The notes: generated by a model not told the origin, from the letters alone. Counted from the stretch's first letter, positions 51,899-61,868 are shown. The stretch: DNA of 64,000 nucleotides from an uncultured Erysipelotrichaceae bacterium (GCA_902764545.1 CACWWC010000003.1:1-64000); one strand, 5' to 3'. Made by a program: numbers and translations.

Positions 51899-53551
51899 AT
51901 GACAAGTGAAGAAAGAATTGAACTTGCAAATCTTTTATTCCCTAATATAAAGAATGAAACTAAGTATTATGAAGATAAATATCCAGAAAGAAAATTACCT
52001 GAAGGAGCTATGGTAACTAGATATGGACCAAGTCCTACTGGTTTTGTACATTTAGGTAATTTACTTAGTGCTTTTGCAGATATGGTATATTCAAAACAAA
52101 CAAATGGTAAATTTTTCTTAAGAATTGAAGATACTGATCAAAAAAGAATGATTGATGGTGGAATTGAAAATATTGTAGGTGTATTACATGATTTTGATAT
52201 CTTACCAAATGAAGGATATTCTTTTGATGGTGAATATGGACCATATAGACAAAGTGAAAGAACTGAAATATATCAAACTTACGTAAAAGATTTAATTATT
52301 AGAGGTTTAGCATATCCTTGTTTTATGACAGAAGAAGAAATAGCTAATATTAAAGAAGAACAAGAAATCAATAAAACTAAGATTGGTATATATGGAGTTT
52401 ATGCAGTTGATCGTGATTTATCACTTGATGAAGTAAAAGAACATTTAAATAATAAAGATGAATATGTTATTAGACTAAAATCACCAGGTAATGCCAAAAA
52501 TGAAATAGAAATAGTAGACTGCATTAAAGGAAAACTAAAATTTCCAGAACATGATGTAGATACAATTCTATTAAAGAAAGATGGAACACCAACATATCAT
52601 TTTGCACATGCGATTGATGATCATTTAATGCATACAACACATGTAATAAGAGGAGATGAATGGGTATCAAGCCTACCTTTACATATCCAATTATTTGAAG
52701 TGTTAGGATTTACTCCTGTTAAATATGCTCATATTGCTCCAATAACAATAAAAGATGCTGAAACAGGAAATATTCGAAAAATAAGTAAAAGAAAAGATCC
52801 ATGGTTTGGAGTTAAATATTATGATGAAAATGGTATTCCAATAGAAGCATTACATTTATATTTAGCTACTATTACTAATACTAATTTTGAAGAGTGGTAT
52901 TTAGCAAATCCAGATAAAAATATCAGTGATTTTGAATTTTCTTTTGATAAACAAGCTATAGGTGGAACTTCATTTGATGAAGCTAAATTAGTTAATTTAT
53001 GTAAAACATATTTTTCTCATAAACCAGCAAAAGATATTTTTGAAGAAACACTTAAATGGGCATTAAAACATGATGAAGAATATGCAAAATTATTAGAAGA
53101 AAATAAAGAAGATATGATTAAATTCTTAAATATAGAAAAAGATGGACCACGCCCAAGAAAAGATATTGCAAAATACTCTGATGTTAAAGAAGAATTTTCT
53201 TATGCAATAGATAGTCTTTTTGAAAAAGAAAACTATTCTAAAAACGAATCAGAAAAAACATATGATACAGATTTAATTATAGATTATGTAAATAATTATT
53301 TAGAATTAGATCGTGATAATGAAACATGGTTTAATACAGTAAGAGAATTTGCTATAAAGAATGGATATGCATCATCTCCTAAAGAATATAAAGCTGCTCC
53401 AGATAGCTTTAAAGGTCATGTAGGAGATATATGTGAAGCAATAAGAGTAATGATTACAGGAAGATTAAAGTCTCCTGACTTATATAGTATTATGAAAATT
53501 CTTGGAAAAGATAGAATTTTAAAAAGAATAGATATGTATAAAAATTTATAA
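51899..53551 (+). CDS. gltX: Glutamyl-tRNA synthetase
   Basis: 550 residues, the longer form seen in many clostridia-like bacteria. The HIGH-type motif PSPTGFVHLGN, LRIEDTDQKR, the later IDDHLMHTTHVIRGDEW and the KMSKS-type KISKRKDP are clear. It charges tRNA-Glu and, if non-discriminating, also tRNA-Gln for later amidation by GatCAB. The tRNA-Gln gene immediately upstream fits the latter. GAAGAGGTG precedes the ATG. Confidence 0.95.
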   Translation: MTSEERIELANLLFPNIKNETKYYEDKYPERKLPEGAMVTRYGPSPTGFVHLGNLLSAFADMVYSKQTNGKFFLRIEDTDQKRMIDGGIENIVGVLHDFDILPNEGYSFDGEYGPYRQSERTEIYQTYVKDLIIRGLAYPCFMTEEEIANIKEEQEINKTKIGIYGVYAVDRDLSLDEVKEHLNNKDEYVIRLKSPGNAKNEIEIVDCIKGKLKFPEHDVDTILLKKDGTPTYHFAHAIDDHLMHTTHVIRGDEWVSSLPLHIQLFEVLGFTPVKYAHIAPITIKDAETGNIRKISKRKDPWFGVKYYDENGIPIEALHLYLATITNTNFEEWYLANPDKNISDFEFSFDKQAIGGTSFDEAKLVNLCKTYFSHKPAKDIFEETLKWALKHDEEYAKLLEENKEDMIKFLNIEKDGPRPRKDIAKYSDVKEEFSYAIDSLFEKENYSKNESEKTYDTDLIIDYVNNYLELDRDNETWFNTVREFAIKNGYASSPKEYKAAPDSFKGHVGDICEAIRVMITGRLKSPDLYSIMKILGKDRILKRIDMYKNL

Positions 53552-53557
53552 AGCAAA

Positions 53558-53587
53558 ACAAAAGTCTTGATTTTTCAAGACTTTTGT
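53558..53587 (+). terminator. Hairpin after gltX
   Basis: ACAAAAGTCTTGA and TCAAGACTTTTGT pair perfectly over 13 bases around TTTT. It lacks a long T tail, but the terminal U-rich arm makes a terminator likely. Confidence 0.6.
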
Positions 53588-53629
53588 GTTAAAATCGTAG
53601 ATGTTTTTATTAAAAAGGGATGTGAATTT

Positions 53630-54304
53630 ATGGAAGAAATAGACTTAAAAGAATTATTTGAATATTTTAAAGGAAAAATTATTTGGATTATTTTGGCAGC
53701 GATAGTAGCAGTAATAATTGGTAATGTGTACACAGCAATTACAAGAGTACCTATGTACAAAACAAATTCATCAATTGTTTTAGTAAGTGAACATAGAACT
53801 GACTCATCAACTTACAATAATAGTGAACAGCAATTAAATAAAAACTTAGTAGGTACATATTCAGAGATAATTAAATCTAAAGCAGTTCTTGACAAAGTAA
53901 TAAAAAACTTAAAATTAAAAAATTCGTATTCAGAACTAAAAAGTAAAGTTACTGTACAAGCTGTAGAGAATACAGAAATAATTGATATATATGTATCAGA
54001 TGCAAATACAAAAAAAGCGACTAAGATTGCTAATGAAATTTCAAAAGTGTTTGTAAGTGAAATAAATAAATTTTATAAACTAAATAACGTTACAATACTA
54101 GATAAAGCTGAGGATGCTAAAACCCCATACAATGTCAATTATCTTAAAGACAATGCGATTTATACAATAATAGGATTAGTATTCTCTATGGGAATTATCT
54201 TTATAATATTTTATTTTGATACATCAATAAAAACTAGTGATGAAATTGAGAACAAACTAGGACTTACTGTAATAGGTACTGTTCCAAGAGTAGGAAGGGA
54301 GTAG
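53630..54304 (+). CDS. Wzz/YveK-type polysaccharide co-polymerase
   Basis: 224 residues from ATG 53630 (AAAAGGGATG upstream). Two membrane helices (about 17-37 and 180-200) flank an extracytoplasmic, coiled-coil-rich domain, the architecture of chain-length regulators that bind a BY-kinase. A proline-rich spot near the second helix (KTPYNVNY) is typical. It is followed after 7 bases by the matching kinase gene. No polymerase or glycosyltransferase is nearby. Confidence 0.88.
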   Translation: MEEIDLKELFEYFKGKIIWIILAAIVAVIIGNVYTAITRVPMYKTNSSIVLVSEHRTDSSTYNNSEQQLNKNLVGTYSEIIKSKAVLDKVIKNLKLKNSYSELKSKVTVQAVENTEIIDIYVSDANTKKATKIANEISKVFVSEINKFYKLNNVTILDKAEDAKTPYNVNYLKDNAIYTIIGLVFSMGIIFIIFYFDTSIKTSDEIENKLGLTVIGTVPRVGRE

Positions 54305-54311
54305 GCATTAC

Positions 54312-55025
54312 ATGAAAAGTAAAGATTTAGTAATAACAAAAAATCCTAAGTCTGCTTTTGCAGAATCAATAAGAAGTATACGTACAAACATTTCCTTCTC
54401 ATCACTAGACAACAAAGAAATAAAAATTATCATTAATACATCTCCAGAGGCAGGCGATGGTAAAAGTTTTATAACTGCAAATTTAGCAATCGCTTATGCT
54501 CAAGAAGGAAAAAAAGTATTATTAATAGATGCTGATTTAAGAAGAGGAAGACAACATACTATTTTTGGAGTAATGAATATTACAAGTGGTGGTTATACAA
54601 ACTTGATATTGAATTATAAACCAAAGATGTCATTTAATAAATATATTTTTACTACATTTGATGATAACATTGATATTATTCCAACTGGACCAACACCACC
54701 AAATCCGGTAGAATTGTTAGCTAGTGAAACAAATAGGAAGTTGTTAGAAGCTTTAAAGAAAAAGTATGACATAATCCTAATGGACTGTGCTCCAGTAATA
54801 GGTTTAAGTGACCCAATCATCTTAGGAACACTTAGTGATTTGAATTTAATGACCGTATCAGCAAGAAAAACAAAAATGGAAAGTTTGGAAAAAGCAAAAA
54901 AAAGCTTTGAACAAGCAAATTTGAAAATAGATGGTATAATCTTAAATAAAGTAAAAGCATCATCAAGTAAATATTATAGCTATTATTATAATAATGAATA
55001 CTATAGCGATGATGAGACAAATTAA
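54312..55025 (+). CDS. Bacterial tyrosine kinase (CpsD/YwqD type)
   Basis: 237 residues. Walker A SPEAGDGKS (44-52), Walker A' VLLIDADLRRGR (69-80), Walker B IILMDCAP, and a tyrosine-rich C-terminal tail (KYYSYYYNNEYY) that is the autophosphorylation cluster. It works with the adjacent Wzz-type protein to control capsule or exopolysaccharide length. AAGGGAGTAGGC precedes the ATG. Terminator at its end. Confidence 0.92.
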   Translation: MKSKDLVITKNPKSAFAESIRSIRTNISFSSLDNKEIKIIINTSPEAGDGKSFITANLAIAYAQEGKKVLLIDADLRRGRQHTIFGVMNITSGGYTNLILNYKPKMSFNKYIFTTFDDNIDIIPTGPTPPNPVELLASETNRKLLEALKKKYDIILMDCAPVIGLSDPIILGTLSDLNLMTVSARKTKMESLEKAKKSFEQANLKIDGIILNKVKASSSKYYSYYYNNEYYSDDETN

Positions 55026-55047
55026 AAAAAAGAGTTTGTCTCTTTTT
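55014..55047 (+). terminator. Terminator after the tyrosine kinase gene
   Basis: GAGACAAA (55014-55021) pairs with TTTGTCTC (55035-55042), then TTTTT. The stop codon lies just after the left arm. The convergent pyrH gene ends 3 bases further on. Confidence 0.75.
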
Positions 55048-55049
55048 CT

Positions 55050-55748
55050 TTATTTTACCAACGTAGCAGCTTTCTCACCTGTTAATACTTTAAGTAGGTT
55101 TCCCTTTTTATTAATATCGAAAACTAATATTGGAATATTTTCTTCCATACAAAGACTTATTGCTGTTGAATCCATGATATTTAATTTTTTATTAAGGACA
55201 TCAATATATGATATTTCATCATATTTAATAGCATCAGCATATTTTTTTGGATCCTTATCATAAATACCGTCAACCTTAGTTGCTTTAATAAGAACATCTG
55301 CATTTACCTCAGCAGCTCTTAAGCTAGATGCAGTATCTGTTGAAAAAAACGGACTTCCTGTACCACATCCAAATATTACAACGCGGCCCTTCGTTAAGTG
55401 TCTTATAGCTCTATCCTTAATATAAAATTCCGAAACCTGTCTCATTTCTATTCCTGACTGAACTCTAACAGGGACTCCCACTTGCTTAAACGCATCTCCT
55501 AATGCCAAGGCATTCATAACGGTAGCCATCATTCCAATGTAATCACTTGTTGCGCGATCCATATATTCATTGCTTCTTCCTCTCCAAAAGTTACCACCGC
55601 CAACGACTATACCAATCTCATATCCAAGCTCTACACATTCTTTAACCTCTTTTGCAATCTCCAAGGCTCTATCAAAATTTATTCCATGTTTACTAGAACC
55701 AGCTAGAACCTCACCACTTAGTTTAAGAATAATTCTTTTGTATTTCAA
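55050..55748 (-). CDS. pyrH: UMP kinase
   Basis: 232 residues. The start [56 protein letters not shown] and [18 protein letters not shown] are all diagnostic. It phosphorylates UMP to UDP and is feedback-regulated by UTP. I start it at TTG 55748, since AGGAG lies just upstream. An earlier in-frame ATG would add an unrelated 85-residue leader running over the neighbouring gene. Here pyrH is alone, whereas it usually sits between tsf and frr. Confidence 0.94.
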   Translation of the reverse strand: MKYKRIILKLSGEVLAGSSKHGINFDRALEIAKEVKECVELGYEIGIVVGGGNFWRGRSNEYMDRATSDYIGMMATVMNALALGDAFKQVGVPVRVQSGIEMRQVSEFYIKDRAIRHLTKGRVVIFGCGTGSPFFSTDTASSLRAAEVNADVLIKATKVDGIYDKDPKKYADAIKYDEISYIDVLNKKLNIMDSTAISLCMEENIPILVFDINKKGNLLKVLTGEKAATLVK

Positions 55749-55851
55749 ACTATCATCTCCTAGTTTTAGTTTAACATAATACAAGTTAAGTTGCAAAAAA
55801 AACAAAGCAATGTTATAATAACCTCGTTTTATTGAAAGAGGGGTGTTAATC

Positions 55852-56820
55852 ATGGAATTTAAACAGATTGAATACAACGATTCCAGTGATTCAATATTGA
55901 AGGTTATCCAAGAAAACATAACTATCGCATCAAAAATGGAAAGAGAAATTACAAATAATAGAAGAAGACAACATCCGAAAGCAGAGAGTAAAGAAGTGCC
56001 CAATAAGATTAAAACCCCAACAACACCTGAGACAGTGCAAGAAATAAAAGTTGATGAAGAGTTTGAAGATGCTCTTGCATGCTATCTAGAGGATTATCAA
56101 ACACTAAGCGATAATTTTACGAAAAGGGCTCTTGAACTAGTTCTTCCCACAAAATCTGACTACAGATATCAAGATATAATTATAAGATTACACCTATCTT
56201 CGCTTAAAGAAATAAAAGAACTGTCTGAACTTTTGACGGATGAAAATAATACAAAAGAAGATCTAGAAGAAATTAAACATTTAATAAGATTGGAAAATAA
56301 AAAAATAAAACTATTAAAAGAAATTAGTGCACAAAAAGAAACAGAAAAAAGCACCGATAATGAAAAGAAAATTACAATTATACTTGCACCAACATCAACC
56401 GGAAGTATCAGACTATTAGAAGAATTAAAACGTATTCCAAATGATTTTTACTTCCAGTTTATAGAAATAATCACATCATTAGAAAAAGGTGTATTAAGAA
56501 GGGTTAAAGCATTTGTAGAAATAAAAGATTTTAAAGGAATTAGAGAATTACGCTGTGGTGATGTAAGAATAGTATTCAAAAGGTTAAGTAATGATAAATA
56601 TGCATTAATAACAGGTTTCGTAAAAAGAAATGCCGATCAAGCATATAGAGAGCACATTCAACACACTATATTAGATTATAAGCAAATAGAAGAACAGTTA
56701 AAAAAAGTAAGTACAGAAGAAGACTTTTTATGTGAAAACGAAAAAAGAGTTATGGATTTAAAAAATATTCTAGGAAACAAAAAAGAATCTAAAGTTGCTA
56801 AGAAAGTGGGCGATAAATAA
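55852..56820 (+). CDS. Protein with C-terminal RelE-like domain
   Basis: 322 residues. The N-terminal half is helical, charged, with a low-complexity linker (about 35-65). The part from about 200 to 280 ([29 protein letters not shown], then [19 protein letters not shown]) has the layout of RelE/HigB-type phage-derived toxins: a basic strand-rich core and conserved R and K. Whether it still cleaves mRNA is unknown. AGAGGGGTG precedes ATG 55852. The stop overlaps the next start (TAATG), so the pair is coupled. Confidence 0.6.
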   Translation: MEFKQIEYNDSSDSILKVIQENITIASKMEREITNNRRRQHPKAESKEVPNKIKTPTTPETVQEIKVDEEFEDALACYLEDYQTLSDNFTKRALELVLPTKSDYRYQDIIIRLHLSSLKEIKELSELLTDENNTKEDLEEIKHLIRLENKKIKLLKEISAQKETEKSTDNEKKITIILAPTSTGSIRLLEELKRIPNDFYFQFIEIITSLEKGVLRRVKAFVEIKDFKGIRELRCGDVRIVFKRLSNDKYALITGFVKRNADQAYREHIQHTILDYKQIEEQLKKVSTEEDFLCENEKRVMDLKNILGNKKESKVAKKVGDK

Positions 56821-58658
56821 TGAATATATCTCACATCAAAGACGAAATAGATAGAAGAATATCAGCTCTTGAAGCAAATAGATATAAATATCATAGTGGA
56901 TATAAAGAATGTAAAGAGTGCCTAGATAAAAGTTCTTTTAAAGATGCCACAAACTTTATAAAAGTTGACTTGTACGATTATATAAAATTTTTATTATTTA
57001 TAGGATGTAATTTTAAAAAACCACTAGATGAATGTGATCAGGATACAAAACATTTAAAAAAATACTCAGATTATATCTCATCAAAACAATTTGGACTATT
57101 ATTTGAATTGTTCTTCTATCTGCTAGATAGAAACTCAATTGATGATTTGATAGATTATCTCCAAGAAAAAATATCCTTTAAAGAAGCCGCAGAAAGAATA
57201 TATGAAAAAGATGATCACCTTTTTAAAGAAGATACAGAAAAAAAAGAAAAATTAAAAATTGGAAAAATTATTTCCTATATAAAAAAAGAAAATAATAATT
57301 GTGATATATTAAAAACATTATCGTTAATTAAAGAAAATCGTAGTGCCATGATAAAAATAACCGTACTAATAAAGGTTCGAATTGAAGTGGATGAATACTT
57401 AAGAGACGATCACACCCGCAAAGAAACAGAACGCTATTTTAAAAAAAGATTTAATCAAGACAGAGTAAATCGATTAATTATGCCACTAAGGGACTTTATA
57501 ACAGATGAAGAGCAAAAAATGCAACAAAGTGATGCAGAAATACAAAAAGAAACAAATAGAATGATGAGATCATATGAATTTCTAATAGAATCTCTTATGC
57601 AAGGTGAAATAAAAAATGCGAAGAAAATTATAAAGGGCCTAAAAGATGAAAAACTAAAGAAAATGTTTTTAATTTTTATTTACGAACACAATAATAAATA
57701 CTATGAATTATTAAAAGATACTTATGAAAATCAAATTACTAAAAATAGCGATGAATATCAAAAAACATTAGAAGAATATGGTATTACAATAATTGATGAT
57801 AATATAGATAAAATAAAACATCATACAATAATTGATTTTAAATATATAATATCTTTACTAAAAAAGATGATAAATAATGATAACGCCATAATATATATCT
57901 TAGAGGTAACAGATAGAAAAACAACAGAAACAATTAATGAATATTCTACAAATGGATATCTAAATTACAAGTTTATTAATGAAAATTTATCTATATTTAA
58001 TATTCAAAGTAAGGATAATATTAGATTAATAAATAATATTGAAACCTTAATTCAATATGGAATAAATCCACAAAATTTTTATGATAGTAATAACGTACTA
58101 TTAACAGAAAGTAGTTTATTCCAAAGAAATTTGCAAATACTGAAAGACTATAATTTATTGAGACTTTTAAGAAATACCAAAAACATCTCATTTATTATGA
58201 AAGAAGATTTACAAGAAATAATTGACAGATATATTGAATTAGGATTAAAGAACATATTAGAGGAAACATTAGAGATACTTAATAAACAAAATATTGATAG
58301 ATTATATTTAAAGAAAAGTTTAAATATGCCTATAAATGATATAGATACAATTAATAGAATATTAGATAAAAAAACGTTTGTAATTGATGACGAATTAATC
58401 AAAGATTATATTCCAAATATAGTACCACACATGAAGAAAAGAAATCTTCCAGTTACAATTGATGACTTGGAAACATATAGAATTGATAATTTAACATATA
58501 GAATTGCAGGAGTTTTATTTTCATCGATAAAGGTTCAATTTTTATTAAATAAAGGATATGACATGTATGATTCATTGTTCTATAATACATATATAACAAT
58601 AGATGAATATCAAAATATAATGGATACATTACTATCAAAAGTTAAAACAAAACAATAA
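56820..58658 (+). CDS. 612-residue helical protein of unknown family
   Basis: 612 residues, nearly all helical, charged, with no membrane segment or signal peptide. A CKECLDKS motif near residue 30 and several heptad-like stretches (about 200-300) hint at protein contacts. Repeated I/L-D/N-rich segments towards the end suggest a helical solenoid. Its ATG overlaps the stop of the RelE-like-domain gene, so the two are probably made in a fixed ratio and may interact. Function unknown. Confidence 0.6.
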   Translation: MNISHIKDEIDRRISALEANRYKYHSGYKECKECLDKSSFKDATNFIKVDLYDYIKFLLFIGCNFKKPLDECDQDTKHLKKYSDYISSKQFGLLFELFFYLLDRNSIDDLIDYLQEKISFKEAAERIYEKDDHLFKEDTEKKEKLKIGKIISYIKKENNNCDILKTLSLIKENRSAMIKITVLIKVRIEVDEYLRDDHTRKETERYFKKRFNQDRVNRLIMPLRDFITDEEQKMQQSDAEIQKETNRMMRSYEFLIESLMQGEIKNAKKIIKGLKDEKLKKMFLIFIYEHNNKYYELLKDTYENQITKNSDEYQKTLEEYGITIIDDNIDKIKHHTIIDFKYIISLLKKMINNDNAIIYILEVTDRKTTETINEYSTNGYLNYKFINENLSIFNIQSKDNIRLINNIETLIQYGINPQNFYDSNNVLLTESSLFQRNLQILKDYNLLRLLRNTKNISFIMKEDLQEIIDRYIELGLKNILEETLEILNKQNIDRLYLKKSLNMPINDIDTINRILDKKTFVIDDELIKDYIPNIVPHMKKRNLPVTIDDLETYRIDNLTYRIAGVLFSSIKVQFLLNKGYDMYDSLFYNTYITIDEYQNIMDTLLSKVKTKQ

Positions 58659-58694
58659 AATAATAGATAAAATAAACAAAAAAACAATAATCTT

Positions 58695-58760
58695 AATGTT
58701 TGACGTTTCATGTTCAAACCGCATTGAAAAGGTTTTAAACATTCTGTACCTTAAAAGCGA
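58695..58760 (+). ncRNA. L21 leader candidate (ribosomal protein leader)
   Basis: Upstream of rplU, GTTTGA (58698-58703) can pair with TCAAAC (58714-58719), and AAACC (58716-58720) can pair with GGTTT (58731-58735). The two stems share the AAAC bases and exclude each other, as expected for a regulated leader. Firmicute rplU genes commonly carry an L21-binding leader. I could not compare it with the known covariance model. Confidence 0.45.
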
Positions 58761-58790
58761 GTCTTAAAATAAAATAAAGGAGGTAAATAC

Positions 58791-59093
58791 ATGAACGCTG
58801 TAATAAAAGTCGGTGGAAAACAATATAACGTTACTGAAGGTTCTGAAATCTATGTTGAAAAATTAGATTGTGAAGAAGGTAATGTAGTTGATTTCAATCA
58901 AGTATTGATGCTTGATAAGAAAATAGGTAATCCTTATCTTACTGGTGTTACTGTTCAAGGAGAAGTTATAAAGAACGGTAAAGGAAAGAAAATAACTGTT
59001 TTCAAATATAAGTGCAAAGATAGATCAAACCGTAAAAAACAAGGACATAGACAACCTTATACAAAAATTAGAATTACTAAAATAGCTGGATAA
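58791..59093 (+). CDS. rplU: 50S ribosomal protein L21
   Basis: 100 residues, the standard length. MNAVIKVGGKQYNV, VLMLDK and KKQGHRQPYTKIRITKI are typical. AAAGGAGG precedes the ATG. First gene of the rplU-prp-rpmA operon. Confidence 0.97.
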   Translation: MNAVIKVGGKQYNVTEGSEIYVEKLDCEEGNVVDFNQVLMLDKKIGNPYLTGVTVQGEVIKNGKGKKITVFKYKCKDRSNRKKQGHRQPYTKIRITKIAG

Positions 59094-59095
59094 TT

Positions 59096-59398
59096 ATGAT
59101 TAATGTAGTAATAAAAAAAGAACATAGTAAGTATAAGAAAATAAATATCCTAGGCCATGCAATGTATGATGATTATGGTAAGGATATAGTGTGTAGTGCT
59201 GTAAGTAGTATTGTTACAACAACAGTCAATGGAATACTTACTTTGGATAAGGGAAGTTTAAGCTACCTAATTAGTAAAAAAGGTATGACAATTGATATAA
59301 AAACAGCAGATGAGACAACTCAGTTACTAATTGGGAATATGGTTAATTTACTTAAAGACTTAGAAAAAAAGTATAAAGAAAATATAGAAGTAAAGTAA
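59096..59398 (+). CDS. prp: Prp cysteine protease (L27 processing)
   Basis: 100 residues. The motifs [20 protein letters not shown] hold the catalytic H and C of Prp, the enzyme that removes the N-terminal extension of L27 in Firmicutes. It starts 2 bases after the rplU stop and lies directly before rpmA, whose product has exactly such an extension. AAGTAAGGAGG at its end serves rpmA. Confidence 0.92.
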   Translation: MINVVIKKEHSKYKKINILGHAMYDDYGKDIVCSAVSSIVTTTVNGILTLDKGSLSYLISKKGMTIDIKTADETTQLLIGNMVNLLKDLEKKYKENIEVK

Positions 59399-59409
59399 GG
59401 AGGAGAATT

Positions 59410-59700
59410 ATGAAATTAATAAAATTAGATATCCAATTATTTGCTCACCATAAAGGGCAAGGATCAACATCTAATGGTCGTGATTCTGCAGGACGTAGAC
59501 TAGGAGCTAAAGCAGCTGATGGTGAATTCGTAACAGCTGGTTCAATTATATATCGTCAAAGAGGAACAAAAGTGTTCCCTGGAACAAACACACGTCGTGG
59601 TAATGATGATAGTATCTATGCAACTGTTGACGGAATCGTTAAGTTCGAACGTTTAGGAAGAGATAAGAAGAAAGCATCTGTCTATCCAGTAGGAGAATAA
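59410..59700 (+). CDS. rpmA: 50S ribosomal protein L27 with cleavable extension
   Basis: 96 residues. [12 protein letters not shown] at the N-terminus is the extension cleaved by Prp after the LFA-type motif. The mature protein begins [14 protein letters not shown] and continues with the typical [10 protein letters not shown] and [10 protein letters not shown]. The neighbouring prp gene fits. AAGGAGGAG precedes the ATG. Last gene of the operon. Confidence 0.97.
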   Translation: MKLIKLDIQLFAHHKGQGSTSNGRDSAGRRLGAKAADGEFVTAGSIIYRQRGTKVFPGTNTRRGNDDSIYATVDGIVKFERLGRDKKKASVYPVGE

Positions 59701-59703
59701 ATG

Positions 59704-59728
59704 AAAAAGAACCATTAGGGTTCTTTTT
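59704..59728 (+). terminator. Terminator of the rplU-prp-rpmA operon
   Basis: AAAAAGAACC (59704-59713) pairs with GGTTCTTTTT (59719-59728). Confidence 0.8.
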
Positions 59729-59877
59729 AATATTTCATATATATAATAAATGCAGTATAATAGAAAAAAAGAAGAATATAGAGTGAAAACAATGAATTAA
59801 AAAAAGTGTATAAATATTAAATTAAATAAAATTAAACAAAGTAATTGCAAAACAATAATCTAAAAGGAGGATTTGCC

Positions 59878-61149
59878 ATGTTTGTAGATGAAGTGGAATT
59901 AAAAGTCGAAGCTGGTAATGGTGGTGACGGGTGCACCGCTTTTCGTCGTGAAAAATACGTAGAAATGGGTGGACCATACGGAGGAAACGGAGGCCATGGC
60001 TCAGATATAATATTCAAAGTAGATGAAGGGCTACATACACTTTTAGATTTACGTTACCAAAAAACTATAAAAGGAAAAAAAGGTGAAAATGGTAAGGGAA
60101 AGAACCAACATGGAAAGGGAGCAGAACCACTTATTGTAAAAGTGCCACAAGGTACAGTAGTTACGGATTTAGATACTGGATTTGTAATTGCCGATTTATC
60201 TCATAAAAATCAAGAAGAGATAATTGCACACGGCGGAAGAGGTGGAAGAGGTAACACTGCATTTAAAACCCAAACAAATACAGCGCCAAATTATTCAGAA
60301 AATGGTGAAGAGGGGGAAAAAAAGAATTTAAAAGTTGAAGTTAAAATGTTAGCAGATGTAGGACTTGTGGGATTACCAAGCGTTGGTAAGTCTACAATCA
60401 TTTCCTGCGTATCAGCATCAAAACCAAAAATAGCCGCTTATCATTTTACAACTCTAACACCAAATCTTGGCGTAACAAAATCTTCGGATGGTAGAAGTTT
60501 TGTGATAGCAGATCTACCAGGATTGATAGAAGGAGCACATGAGGGAGACGGTCTTGGAGATAAATTTTTAAAGCACATAGAAAGAACTAGAGTTATAGCT
60601 CACGTTGTAGATATGTCAGGGAGTGAGCTAAGAAATCCATACGAAGATTATCTATTGATCAATAAAGAGTTAAAAGAATATAATGAGAATTTGACAAAAA
60701 AACCAATGATAGTAATAGCTAATAAAATGGATTTACCTGAATCGCAAGAAAATTTAAAAGAATTTAAAAAGAAGGTAAAGTGTGAAATATTTGAAGTTAG
60801 TGCTGCAAAAAATCAAGGATTACAAGAAGTTATAAATCGTCTTGCTGACATTTTAGATACAATTCCAAACAATCCATTATATGATGAAAGTCAAATAGAA
60901 AGCCACGTTTTATATAAATTTAAAAAAGAAGAACCATTTACGATTACAAAAGAAGACGATGTTTGGGTAATTAAAGGAAAAGAAATAGAGAGAATCTTTA
61001 AGATGACAAAATTTTCATCAGAAGAAGCTGCATATAGATTTGCAAAGAAACTAAAAAGAATGGGAATAGATGACAAATTAAAAGAATTGGGTGCAAAAGA
61101 AAATGATCAAGTAAGAATTGTTGATTTCTATTTCGACTATAAGGACTAA
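59878..61149 (+). CDS. obgE: Obg GTPase
   Basis: 423 residues. The glycine-rich OBG domain (AGNGGDGCTAFRREKYVE, then GGRGGRGN), the G domain with GLPSVGKST and ADLPGLIEGAHEG and NKMDLP, and a C-terminal OCT domain (about 340-423) are all present. It is essential for 50S assembly and stress responses, and commonly follows rpmA, as here. ATG 59878 is preceded by AAAGGAGG, and an earlier ATG lies upstream of the site. Confidence 0.96.
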   Translation: MFVDEVELKVEAGNGGDGCTAFRREKYVEMGGPYGGNGGHGSDIIFKVDEGLHTLLDLRYQKTIKGKKGENGKGKNQHGKGAEPLIVKVPQGTVVTDLDTGFVIADLSHKNQEEIIAHGGRGGRGNTAFKTQTNTAPNYSENGEEGEKKNLKVEVKMLADVGLVGLPSVGKSTIISCVSASKPKIAAYHFTTLTPNLGVTKSSDGRSFVIADLPGLIEGAHEGDGLGDKFLKHIERTRVIAHVVDMSGSELRNPYEDYLLINKELKEYNENLTKKPMIVIANKMDLPESQENLKEFKKKVKCEIFEVSAAKNQGLQEVINRLADILDTIPNNPLYDESQIESHVLYKFKKEEPFTITKEDDVWVIKGKEIERIFKMTKFSSEEAAYRFAKKLKRMGIDDKLKELGAKENDQVRIVDFYFDYKD

Positions 61150-61163
61150 ATTAGGAGCAAAGC

Positions 61164-61868
61164 ATGAATGATATTGAACAAATAAAAAAAATTACACAAG
61201 AAAAAGTTATCCAATTTATTAAAGGTAATCCTAGACTATATACTAAATATGATGCCCAAAGGATTATCAGTATAGTCGAATCTGGAACTATTCCAGATGT
61301 GTATAGCGAAGAGTTGGCAAGAGAGGTATTAGATGAATTGGGATTAATACCAGACAGATATAATATATATATAGATTTTTTAAAACTTATAGAAGAAATT
61401 TATGGAATAGAAGATAAAAATATTCTAGAAGTAGGTGGTGGATGTTTGCCCAGGCTAGCTTCAAGAATAAATTTGGAACAGACAAAAGGAACAATTACAG
61501 TCTATGACCCAAGATTAAGTCTAGAATATTCAAATGAAAAATTAGCATTAAAACGACAAAATGTAACAATTGATACAGATGTAAAAGGAATTGATTTAAT
61601 AATAGGCCTAATGCCATGCAAGGGAGCAGAAGCTCTTATAAGACTTGCTACAAAGAATAATATAGATTTTATAGTATGGCTCTGTGAAGGAGGGCCACAT
61701 GGTGATTATTTTGATTTTTATGAAGACGAACATGAATGGCGGGGATCTATAATTTTAGAAGCTGAAAATCAAGTGAAAAAACAAAATATGGGAATATTAA
61801 AACAAAAAATCATTTCAAAATATCCTCATAATTATCCAATTATTTATAATAAGAGAAAAGAAGACTAA
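61164..61868 (+). CDS. Methyltransferase-like protein of unknown role
   Basis: 234 residues. The middle part has ILEVGGGCLPRLASR, resembling motif I of class I SAM methyltransferases, then VYDPRLS where motif II would be. The N-terminal 75 residues are helical and unrelated. The C-terminal half lacks clear catalytic motifs. GGAGC precedes the ATG, 14 bases after obgE. Likely co-transcribed with it. An inactive or non-methylating relative is possible. Confidence 0.55.
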   Translation: MNDIEQIKKITQEKVIQFIKGNPRLYTKYDAQRIISIVESGTIPDVYSEELAREVLDELGLIPDRYNIYIDFLKLIEEIYGIEDKNILEVGGGCLPRLASRINLEQTKGTITVYDPRLSLEYSNEKLALKRQNVTIDTDVKGIDLIIGLMPCKGAEALIRLATKNNIDFIVWLCEGGPHGDYFDFYEDEHEWRGSIILEAENQVKKQNMGILKQKIISKYPHNYPIIYNKRKED

